A stretch of DNA of 5,359 nucleotides from Bacillota bacterium (GTDB lineage: Bacteria > Bacillota > Clostridia > Oscillospirales > Ruminococcaceae). The position numbers were made by a program, and so were the translations under genes. The stretch is taken from contig JAEWNU010000197.1 of the NCBI GenBank assembly GCA_023456995.1, forward strand, positions 1 to 5,359. The letters run 5' to 3'. The notes under the pieces are model-generated. The model had not been told where the DNA came from and made no database searches. It saw only the letters and a list, made by a program, of their open reading frames with translations. Position 1 is the first letter of the stretch; each line of letters opens with the position of its first letter. Positions 1-5,010 of the stretch are shown here, piece by piece.

Positions 1-156
1 CCCGAAAAGAGCCGCGATGTAGCTAATGAGCATGAAGCTATTTACAAAGCAATTGCAGTAGGCGACGCAGCACTGGCTAAAGAGATGATGCGCGAACATC
101 TGCGCCGCACCTATGAACGAACGGTCAAAGCGGTTTTAGAAACACGTCTGGAATAG
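1..156 (+). CDS. GntR-family transcriptional regulator, FCD domain, 3' end only
   Basis: The frame is open from the first base of the window to a TAG at 154-156, giving the last 51 residues of a protein whose start lies outside. The visible part matches the final two helices of the FadR C-terminal (FCD) ligand-binding domain. It has the pattern HEAIYKAIAVGD (residues 11-22) followed by MMREHL (29-34). In this family the two histidines (H11 and H33 here) usually help coordinate a metal ion in the effector pocket. The missing N-terminal part would be a winged-helix DNA-binding domain. Such regulators typically respond to organic acids or sugar acids and often control neighbouring catabolic genes, here presumably upstream of the window. 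A strong terminator follows, so the gene is not co-transcribed with anything further right. The assignment rests on a short segment, so the family is fairly secure and the target unknown. Confidence 0.8.
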   Translation, partial: PEKSRDVANEHEAIYKAIAVGDAALAKEMMREHLRRTYERTVKAVLETRLE

Positions 157-182
157 TCCCTTTTCATAGTTTTCTGTTTTTT

Positions 183-219
183 AAGAGGAACGGCAGCCGC
201 GTGCTGCCGTTCCTCTTTT
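183..219 (+). terminator. Strong intrinsic terminator of the GntR-family gene
   Basis: A perfect 15-bp stem (183-197 paired with 203-217) encloses a 5-nt loop (cgcgt) and runs into TTTT at 216-219, 26 nt after the stop codon of the regulator. The GC-rich stem plus terminal U run is a classic rho-independent terminator for plus-strand transcription. Read on the minus strand the hairpin is followed by an A run, so it should not terminate leftward transcripts efficiently. Confidence 0.93.
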
Positions 220-337
220 GTACTTCCAAGAGAAAGTGTTTTTTATCACATGCTGTTGTATGCTCTATTTTATACTGACAACAAAGTTATCCAGTGACAG
301 TTTAATGCTAAATTGGGTTGCTTCAAATCGGATTGGG

Positions 338-390
338 GAGCATAAGACTTGATTCATTCAATTATAGAAACAGATTTATATCTTATGCTC
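338..390. repeat. 10-bp perfect inverted repeat with 33-bp spacer
   Basis: GAGCATAAGA at 338-347 is exactly mirrored by TCTTATGCTC at 381-390. The spacer is AT-rich and contains a small TTGA/TCAA dyad (349-352, 358-361). It could be the ends of a small degenerate insertion, the base of an RNA hairpin, or a paired protein-binding site. There is no transposase and no clear flanking target duplication. The 9-mer AGCATAAGA occurs again at 2646-2654 in the divergent control region, which may be coincidence. Confidence 0.5.
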
Positions 391-424
391 TGGTATCAGA
401 ATACAAAACAGCATAAATTTAAAA

Positions 425-453
425 GTGGCAGCGCTTAATGCACTGCCCTTTTT
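425..453. terminator. Candidate bidirectional terminator
   Basis: The core stem is GGCAG (427-431) with CTGCC (443-447), extended inward by a GC/GC pair past one C-A mismatch. On the plus strand it is followed by CTTTTT (448-453). On the minus strand it is followed by ACTTTTAAATTT. It is therefore the first plausible terminator for the leftward exporter operon, about 230 nt beyond that operon's last stop codon, and could also end any rightward transcript. The stem is short and imperfect, so strength is uncertain. Confidence 0.55.
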
Positions 454-585
454 AAAGCCATTCCATATTCATCACAGGTGCGGCTATAACTCAATTTCAG
501 AAGCAATCAAAACCGTATACCAACGCCCAGCAGGAGCTGGTGAAGCTAACTACTGAATAACGCAGCACCAAATAGAATATCTTCC

Positions 586-627
586 CGACGCTTTTGGTGG
601 CGTCGAACAGGGTCAATAGACATTGAC
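586..627. repeat. Two adjacent small hairpins downstream of the exporter operon
   Basis: CGACGC (586-591) pairs with GCGTCG (600-605) around an 8-nt loop. GTCAAT (612-617) pairs with ATTGAC (622-627) around a 4-nt loop. They lie 48-90 nt past the stop of the minus-strand permease. Neither is followed by a U run on the minus strand, so they are not classical terminators. They could stabilise the mRNA 3' end. Confidence 0.35.
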
Positions 628-675
628 GTCGTCGCCCTTGCAGAGATCACTAAACGAAACCGTGGAATGTAAGGT

Positions 676-1512
676 TTACCCCCAAATGGCATTGGCATCG
701 GTTGCGCTTCTGCTCAGGCGCGAAAAATCAGTCTTAATAAAGCTTGAAGTTGCCAACAGCAGAAATACTAATCCGATGCCCACGATAATTACAAAAGTCA
801 AAAACGGCGTAATCACAAAGCCGTTGATCGAAACGACTAAGCCTTCATTAAGAAGCTCAGTAATCGAAAGGCCGGTTTTTTCCAATGTAACCATGCGGAA
901 AAAGGCTGTAGCATAAGTCATGGGGTTGAGGTAAGCAAAAAACTGAAGGCTGCCAGGCAGCATAGACAAAGGAATATAAGCACCTGAAAGAAATGCGAGG
1001 GGCATCGTCACCGCAGTCTTAATAATCTGAAAGGTTTGCCCGTTGCGAACCTTAGTAGCCATAAACAGCCCGACCCCTGAAAAAACAATGCCGATGCATA
1101 TCATAGCAAGCAGAACATAAATCGGTGTCCTCCAAGAGGTAAACTTTATGCCTATAAATAGCCCTACAATTAGAATCAGCAGCCCTTGCAGAGTGGCGAC
1201 GGTGGCAGCCGAGAGCATCTGCCCTATGGCGACAGAGACGCGCTTAGCTGGGGAGACCAGAACCTCTTTCATAAACCCGCTTACCATATCGTCCACCGTG
1301 GTTGAGGCCAGGTTTAAGGCACTTTCAAATACCGTGGTGATAATAACGCCTGACAGCATATAGGCCACAGGATTCTCTATATAATTGGTTTTAAAAATAG
1401 AGCTGAAGACAAAGACAAAAAAGAATGGGAAGATAAGCGAAAAAATCAAGCCTGTCCTATTTCTTACAAAGGCTTTTAAACCTCTTATCCATAAGGCAAA
1501 AATGGTGTTCAT
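676..1512 (-). CDS. ABC-2 type exporter permease, DrrB-like
   Basis: This encodes a 278-residue integral membrane protein, the usual length for a DrrB/ABC-2 permease. It would form the channel of an ATP-driven exporter together with the ATPase encoded just upstream. Hydrophobic segments fall at about 21-39, 50-68, 95-120, 129-151, 162-182 and 236-256, giving the expected six spans. Family hallmarks are the cytoplasmic loop motif FMKEVLVSPAKR (80-91) after the second span, and the segment PLAFLSGAYIPLSMLP (171-186) followed by NPMTY (196-200). The start ATG (1512-1510) is preceded on the minus strand by GGAGG at a 6-nt gap, and lies 1 nt after the stop of the ATPase gene, so the two are translationally linked. 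Relatives export antibiotics such as daunorubicin, other drugs or glycolipids. The cargo cannot be deduced here. Confidence 0.92.
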   Translation of the reverse strand: MNTIFALWIRGLKAFVRNRTGLIFSLIFPFFFVFVFSSIFKTNYIENPVAYMLSGVIITTVFESALNLASTTVDDMVSGFMKEVLVSPAKRVSVAIGQMLSAATVATLQGLLILIVGLFIGIKFTSWRTPIYVLLAMICIGIVFSGVGLFMATKVRNGQTFQIIKTAVTMPLAFLSGAYIPLSMLPGSLQFFAYLNPMTYATAFFRMVTLEKTGLSITELLNEGLVVSINGFVITPFLTFVIIVGIGLVFLLLATSSFIKTDFSRLSRSATDANAIWG

Positions 1513-1513
1513 A

Positions 1514-2434
1514 TTAGGCCTCCTCTCTGATTTTGCGGCCAGTAATTTCTAAAAAGACATCATTAAAGGTGCCTTTTTTAATTTCCATATTGGTGATATG
1601 CGCTTTGTGGTCGCTAATCACAGCCAACAGCTGGTCTAGCTGCTCGGCCTCTACTTTATAATAACCCTCTTTCTTCTCATAACCCAGTCCGCGCTGGGTC
1701 AACAGGCTTTCCAATTCGGGCGCATTGGTGGTATTGATATAGGCCTTGTCTCTGGTGTAACGCTTTTTCAGCGCATAGGGCGTATCGTGCGCGACTATCA
1801 CACCGCCGTCAATAATGGCAATTTTATTGCAGACCTCGGCTTCTTCCATATAATGCGTGGTAAGGAAAATGGTAATGTTTCGTTCTTTTTGCAGCTTGAG
1901 AATATATTCCCAGATATGCGCTCTGGTTTGGGGGTCAAGTCCTGTGGTGGGTTCATCAAGAAACAAAACCCTGGGGTAATGAATCAATCCGCGGGCAATC
2001 TCAACCCGGCGCTTCATACCGCCGGAAAGTGCGCCCACCAGCTTTTTACGTTCATCAAGCAGGTCAACCAGCTTCAGAACAAACTGAATGCGCTCTTCCA
2101 CTTCGCCTCTTGGAATGTTATAAAAAACACAGTGCAGCTTAAGGTTTTCTTCTATTGTCATTTTGGCATCAAGTGTGGAATCCTGAAAGACTACGCCGAT
2201 AGAGGAACGCACCTGGCTCTTTTGCGTCGAGACATCCTTTCCGTCGATAGAAAGCATACCGGAGCTTTTTTCAAATATTGTACACAGGGTATTGATGGTT
2301 GTGCTTTTACCGGCGCCGTTCGGCCCTAAGAAGGCAAAGATGCTGCCTTCTTCCACGCTAAACGAGATATCGTTGACCGCAACAAAGTCCCCATATTTTT
2401 TCGTGAAGTTTTTTACTTCAATAATTGGCTTCAT
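1514..2434 (-). CDS. ABC exporter ATP-binding protein, DrrA-like
   Basis: This encodes a 306-residue cytoplasmic ATPase that would drive the ABC-2 permease encoded immediately downstream. All nucleotide-binding motifs are intact: Walker A GPNGAGKST (37-45), Q-loop Q84, signature LSGGM (136-140), Walker B VLFLDEP with catalytic E161, D-loop around GLD (165-167) and switch histidine H194 in TTHYMEEAE. Beyond the roughly 220-residue core is a C-terminal domain ending in TFNDVFLEITG (289-299), the tail characteristic of DrrA-type exporters, thought to mediate contact with DrrB. The ATG start has only a weak ribosome binding site (AGGGA, 11 nt upstream), while the downstream permease has a strong one. 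A consensus promoter with an overlapping dyad lies 120-150 bp upstream. Without a neighbouring biosynthetic cluster, the role is best stated as probable drug or lipid export. Confidence 0.93.
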   Translation of the reverse strand: MKPIIEVKNFTKKYGDFVAVNDISFSVEEGSIFAFLGPNGAGKSTTINTLCTIFEKSSGMLSIDGKDVSTQKSQVRSSIGVVFQDSTLDAKMTIEENLKLHCVFYNIPRGEVEERIQFVLKLVDLLDERKKLVGALSGGMKRRVEIARGLIHYPRVLFLDEPTTGLDPQTRAHIWEYILKLQKERNITIFLTTHYMEEAEVCNKIAIIDGGVIVAHDTPYALKKRYTRDKAYINTTNAPELESLLTQRGLGYEKKEGYYKVEAEQLDQLLAVISDHKAHITNMEIKKGTFNDVFLEITGRKIREEA

Positions 2435-2487
2435 AATATTGATATTCCCTTATTTATTTGAATTTGAATTTATTTTTACTTGTATTA

Positions 2488-2547
2488 ACACAGTGTATTG
2501 ATAACCCTGCTTTTGGTGCAATCAATATACACTATAATTTACTGTGT
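2488..2547 (-). promoter_or_regulatory. Candidate operator / leader dyads of the exporter operon
   Basis: A 19-bp dyad at 2529-2547 has the symmetric pattern ACAC-2-TAA-T-TTA-2-GTGT and covers about +1 to +19 of the predicted transcript. A second, 9-bp palindrome ACACAGTGT lies at 2488-2496, its centre 46 bp further down. The two also combine into a long inverted repeat: ACACAGT with ACTGTGT at the outside, and AGTGTATTGAT (2492-2502) with its mirror at 2521-2533 apart from a 2-nt bulge. Repressors of the GntR/YtrA, TetR or PadR types commonly control such exporters, but none is encoded beside it in this window. The sequence could alternatively act as an RNA hairpin in the leader. Confidence 0.6.
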
Positions 2548-2553
2548 CTTGCG

Positions 2554-2582
2554 ATTATAGTTATTTTGAAACCAAATGTCAA
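2554..2582 (-). promoter_or_regulatory. Perfect consensus sigma-A promoter of the exporter operon
   Basis: On the minus strand TTGACA (2582-2577) and TATAAT (2559-2554) are both exact consensus hexamers separated by exactly 17 bp. Transcription would begin near 2547, leaving a leader of about 113 nt before the ATPase start codon. Such a promoter would be very active unless held down by a repressor, which fits the dyad sequences that begin at the predicted start site. Confidence 0.88.
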
Positions 2583-2596
2583 TATTTCCTATCATT

Positions 2597-2609
2597 CTAT
2601 ATTATATAG
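2597..2609. promoter_or_regulatory. 13-bp AT-rich palindrome upstream of the exporter -35 box
   Basis: CTATAT-T-ATATAG is a perfect odd palindrome centred at 2603, about 15 bp upstream of the minus-strand -35 hexamer. Its place fits an activator site or an AT-rich promoter-boosting element, but AT-rich palindromes arise easily by chance. Confidence 0.3.
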
Positions 2610-2638
2610 GTAAGATTTCGAGTCGCTCCCATAGATGT

Positions 2639-2677
2639 CGGACAAAGCATAAGATAAGCGGACAAGGAAGTACTTGT
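2639..2677. repeat. CGGACAA direct repeats and a small dyad between the two promoters
   Basis: CGGACAA occurs at 2639-2645 and again at 2659-2665, 20 bp (about two helical turns) apart. The second copy merges into the dyad ACAAG (2662-2666) / CTTGT (2673-2677). Regular two-turn spacing suits side-by-side protein binding. Repeats of this kind are also seen inside the ends of some insertion sequences, so this could be a leftover terminus. There is no transposase nearby. Confidence 0.35.
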
Positions 2678-2697
2678 AAAAAAAGTTTAATTTAGAA

Positions 2698-2793
2698 CTT
2701 TAAAGCGGCATAATTTGTGTGAACTTAGACATTGAACTTTTTAATTTCAAATGTTATAATAAATCCATTGTTTCACTTTAAAGCTTTAAAGCG
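2698..2793 (+). promoter_or_regulatory. Three CTTTAAAGC boxes bracketing the importer promoter
   Basis: CTTTAAAGC occurs at 2698-2706, 2776-2784 and 2784-2792. The last two overlap and create a perfect 16-bp palindrome at 2776-2791, about +10 to +25 of the predicted transcript. The upstream copy sits some 25 bp before the -35 hexamer, 78 and 86 bp from the others. The first and third copies share one further base (CTTTAAAGCG). One site downstream of the start and one upstream of the promoter is a layout used by repressors that block or loop a promoter. The regulator is unknown to me. Confidence 0.6.
2732..2760 (+). promoter_or_regulatory. Promoter of the importer operon
   Basis: TTGAAC (2732-2737, 4 of 6 to consensus and correct at the key TTGA) and an exact TATAAT (2755-2760) are separated by 17 bp. 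A TGT just before the -10 box gives an extended -10 element. Transcription would start near 2767, leaving a leader of about 64 nt, too short for a T-box or most riboswitches. Confidence 0.85.
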
Positions 2794-2808
2794 AAAACGT
2801 TATTAATT

Positions 2809-2820
2809 AGGAGATAGGAG
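2809..2820 (+). promoter_or_regulatory. Double ribosome binding site of the binding-protein gene
   Basis: AGGAG appears twice, at 2809-2813 and 2816-2820. The second copy lies 10 nt before the ATG at 2831. It supports that start and suggests high translation, as expected for a binding protein needed in excess of its permease. Confidence 0.75.
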
Positions 2821-2830
2821 AGTTGAAGAA

Positions 2831-3850
2831 ATGAAAAAGTTTTTAGTACTTATTTTGTCTATTGCAATGGCTTTAAGCCTGGCAGCCTGTGGCAATACAA
2901 GCGGTAAAGTGTCCGCACCAGAAAAAGCTCCTCAAGAGTCGAATGCGAAAAGCACTTCTAATGCCGCCACTGTATATAACATTGGTATATGCCAATTGGT
3001 GCAACACGAAGCGCTTGATGCGGCTACAAAGGGATTTAAAGACGCATTGTCTGAAAAACTAGGCGATAAGGTTGTATTCGACGAGCAAAACGCTGCCGGA
3101 GATTCCGCGACCTGTTCCACGATCTGCAACCAGTTTGTCTCCAGCAAATATGACCTGATATTAGGCAATGCAACACCGGCCTTGCAGGCGGCTGTTTCCT
3201 CTACGAACACCATCCCGATACTTGGCACTTCTATTACCGACTATGCCACAGCGCTGGACATTGACAATTGGACCGGTGTAACCGGCTATAACGTTTCGGG
3301 TACATCTGATTTAGCACCTCTGGATAAACAGGCTGAAATGATCAAGGAGCTTTTCCCCAATGCAAAAAATATAGGAATTTTGTATTGTTCCGCAGAGCCA
3401 AACTCTAAATATCAGGCTGAAACGATCAAGAAGTATCTGACTGATATGGGCTACGCGATCACCGATTACACCTTTGCGGACAGCAACGACGTTACTGCCG
3501 TTACCCAGAATGCCTGCTCAAACAGTGATGTTATCTATATCCCAACTGATAATACCGCTGCTTCTTGTACCGAGGCAATCAACAACGTTGCAGAACCTGC
3601 CGGTATTCCTATTGTTACTGGTGAAGAAGGCATCTGCAGAGGCTGCGGTATTGCAACTCTTTCAATCGGCTATTATGATATTGGCTATGCAACAGGCGAA
3701 ATGGCTTATGATATTCTTGTCAACGGTGCGGATGTCTCCAAGATGGAAGTTAAGTTTGCATCTGATACGACCTATAAATATATGCCTGATCGCGCTGCAA
3801 AACTTGGCGTGAAAATTCCTGAAAGCTATACTGCTATCGAAATCAAATAA
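2831..3850 (+). CDS. ABC importer substrate-binding lipoprotein (ABC_sub_bind, TrpX-like)
   Basis: This encodes a 339-residue exported lipoprotein that would capture the substrate outside the cell and hand it to the permease encoded downstream. The N-terminus has a basic start (MKKF), a hydrophobic core and the lipobox LAAC with lipidated C20. A low-complexity linker rich in Ser, Ala, Lys and Asn (about 21-47) tethers the domain to the membrane. From about residue 49 the two-lobed fold of the ABC_sub_bind family (PF04392) begins. Typical segments are YDLILGNATPALQAA (107-121), PILGTSITD (129-137), DLAPLDKQ (160-167) and YYDIGYATGEMAYDIL (281-296). Characterised relatives include the streptococcal tryptophan/tyrosine importers (TrpX), but family members differ in cargo, so the substrate is open. 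Eight cysteines besides C20 is a high count for an exported protein. Promoter, candidate operators and strong ribosome binding sites precede it, and a hairpin follows. Confidence 0.93.
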   Translation: MKKFLVLILSIAMALSLAACGNTSGKVSAPEKAPQESNAKSTSNAATVYNIGICQLVQHEALDAATKGFKDALSEKLGDKVVFDEQNAAGDSATCSTICNQFVSSKYDLILGNATPALQAAVSSTNTIPILGTSITDYATALDIDNWTGVTGYNVSGTSDLAPLDKQAEMIKELFPNAKNIGILYCSAEPNSKYQAETIKKYLTDMGYAITDYTFADSNDVTAVTQNACSNSDVIYIPTDNTAASCTEAINNVAEPAGIPIVTGEEGICRGCGIATLSIGYYDIGYATGEMAYDILVNGADVSKMEVKFASDTTYKYMPDRAAKLGVKIPESYTAIEIK

Positions 3851-3877
3851 TATTGCAAAAGCTTTTCTTAACATCGA

Positions 3878-3911
3878 AGGGGTGCTGTTGGAATATAGCA
3901 CCCCTCATTTT
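3878..3911 (+). terminator. Terminator-like hairpin between binding-protein and permease genes
   Basis: A perfect 9-bp GC-rich stem (3878-3886 with 3897-3905) encloses a 10-nt loop. It is followed by a broken U run, TCATTTT, ending at 3911, 28 nt after the stop codon. Because the downstream genes complete the same transporter and I see no strong promoter before them, partial read-through is likely. The hairpin would also protect the 3' end of the binding-protein mRNA, keeping that protein in excess. Confidence 0.75.
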
Positions 3912-4025
3912 AAAAATTGTACTATAAAGATTTGCAACGGCTCCCCTTGCGGGTATCTCCTTTTGATGCGCAAATTATACTATCGGTTAATAAAAAACTT
4001 TAATTTTGCTATTTGTATTCCGAGT
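3912..4025 (+). other. Spacer before the permease gene, with a weak dyad
   Basis: No gene is seen. ATTTGC at 3930-3935 mirrors GCAAAT at 3970-3975, enclosing a C-rich stretch in which CCC (3944-3946) can pair with GGG (3951-3953). A TATACT at 3976-3981 resembles a -10 box but has no acceptable -35 at 16-18 bp, so an internal promoter is possible but unsupported. The segment is too short and poorly structured to match a riboswitch I recognise. Confidence 0.4.
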
Positions 4026-4031
4026 AGGAGG
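4026..4031 (+). promoter_or_regulatory. Ribosome binding site that fixes the permease start
   Basis: A full AGGAGG lies 7 nt before the ATG at 4039. The frame is open further upstream, with a TTG at 4006, but that codon has no ribosome binding site and would put the AGGAGG inside the gene, so ATG 4039 is the chosen start. Confidence 0.9.
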
Positions 4032-4038
4032 AAAAAGA

Positions 4039-5010
4039 ATGAGTTATTTTGCGGCTCTTAATCCGCTGAACCTTATAAATGCCATTCCGGGTTGTGTCGC
4101 TCAGGGACTGATCTGGGGTATTATGGCGCTTGGTGTTTATGTTACGTTCCGTTTGCTCGATTTTGCAGATCTAACTGTTGACGGGTCGTTCGCGACTGGA
4201 GGTGCTGTCACTGTCATGCTGACGCTAGCCGGTTTTCCGGTACCAGTAGCTTTACTTATAGCGGTATTTGCTGGCTTGGCAGCAGGTCTTACTACTGGAT
4301 TGCTGCATACTGCCTTGGGAATTCCACCGATTCTTTCCGGTATTTTGACCCAGATAGCGTTGTATTCTGTAAACTTACACATCATGGGTATGGCTGCAAA
4401 CCAGGCTATCAGTATTAAAAAATATAAGCTGCTTATTTCACTTATGCACGTTTCCAAGGCAATTTTAATCGCTGGTCTTTTCGCTGCTGTTTTAATTTCG
4501 GTCTTATATTGGTATTTCGGTACTGAACAGGGGTGTTCCATTCGGGCTACTGGATGCAACCCGGCTATGAGTAAAGCCAACAGCATTAACATTGACTTTA
4601 CCAAGGTTTTGGCTTTGTCCATTTCCAACGGTATTGTTTGTCTTGCGGGTGGGCTTATGGCACAGTATCAAGGTTTTGCAGATATTAATATGGGACGCGG
4701 TGCCATTGTAATCGGTTTGGCCGCCGTTATCATCGGTGAGGTTTTTGGTGGTTCTTTACTTAAAAAGTTTCCTAATTTTGCACTTCGCATGATTTTTGTG
4801 GTTCTTGGTGGTGTCATTTATTATATCGTTGTCGGTGTCGTGCTTTGGCTAAAGTTAAATTCCAATGATCTAAAGCTGTTTACCGCCATAATTGTTGCCG
4901 TCTGTCTGGCGGTTCCTTATCTTCAGGGTAAAAGTAGAAGTTCTTTTAGGCGTACCGCCAAATCGTCTGAAGCAGCGCTTAAAGCGATGTGTGATAAGGG
5001 GGCGCTGTAA
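4039..5010 (+). CDS. ABC importer permease, BPD_transp_2 family (TrpY-like)
   Basis: This encodes a 323-residue membrane protein forming the channel through which the substrate captured by the upstream lipoprotein would enter. It has about eight hydrophobic spans, roughly at 16-38, 54-75, 70-91, 98-117, 140-160, 188-206, 220-237, 250-271 and 279-295 (the second and third may be one or two). Family signatures are FRLLDFADLTVDGSF (37-51), the loop GCSIRATGCNPAMSKANSIN (165-184), which probably includes the coupling contact with the ATPase, and AQYQGFADINMGRGAIVIGL (208-227). A basic cytoplasmic tail follows from about 297. It overlaps nothing but directly abuts the ATPase gene, whose GTG follows its TAA without a gap. 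Homology points to the permease partner of PF04392 binding proteins; substrate unknown. Confidence 0.93.
   Translation: MSYFAALNPLNLINAIPGCVAQGLIWGIMALGVYVTFRLLDFADLTVDGSFATGGAVTVMLTLAGFPVPVALLIAVFAGLAAGLTTGLLHTALGIPPILSGILTQIALYSVNLHIMGMAANQAISIKKYKLLISLMHVSKAILIAGLFAAVLISVLYWYFGTEQGCSIRATGCNPAMSKANSINIDFTKVLALSISNGIVCLAGGLMAQYQGFADINMGRGAIVIGLAAVIIGEVFGGSLLKKFPNFALRMIFVVLGGVIYYIVVGVVLWLKLNSNDLKLFTAIIVAVCLAVPYLQGKSRSSFRRTAKSSEAALKAMCDKGAL

Larger units (their letters stand above)
220..675. other. Gene-free region between two convergent transcription units
   Basis: No frame on either strand shows a credible gene here. The longest stretch of note is a 34-codon open frame on the plus strand (456-557, stop at 558-560), which has no start codon with a ribosome binding site and begins right after a stop. 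Its translation (ending QQELVKLTTE) looks protein-like, so it may be the tail of a decayed gene, but I cannot name a family. A 15-codon ATG frame at 305-352 also lacks a ribosome binding site. The region does contain an inverted repeat (338-390), a terminator-like hairpin (425-453) and two small dyads (586-627), listed separately. Confidence 0.6.

Noticed and set aside
623..916. 97-codon plus-strand frame overlapping the end of the exporter permease
   Set aside because: Most of it is antisense to the permease, composition is not protein-like, and no good ribosome binding site is present.
1787..2329. 180-codon open frame on the plus strand inside the exporter ATPase gene
   Set aside because: It is antisense to a gene with every ABC ATPase motif, its translation resembles no protein family, and no ribosome binding site precedes it.
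2533..2538. Plus-strand TATAAT within the exporter dyad as a rightward promoter
   Set aside because: No acceptable -35 element is found at 16-18 bp, and a much better rightward promoter lies at 2732-2760.
2767..2830. T-box or amino-acid riboswitch upstream of the TrpX-like gene
   Set aside because: The leader from the predicted start is about 64 nt, has no T-box sequence and no terminator hairpin.
3474..3812. 112-codon plus-strand frame within the binding-protein gene
   Set aside because: It is a shifted-frame shadow of the lipoprotein gene with a low-complexity translation.
4006..4038. N-terminal extension of the permease from a TTG codon
   Set aside because: The AGGAGG at 4026-4031 with correct spacing to ATG 4039 shows translation starts later.
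4137..4628. 163-codon open frame on the minus strand inside the permease gene
   Set aside because: It is a mirror frame of a clear BPD_transp_2 permease, with no ribosome binding site or family features of its own.
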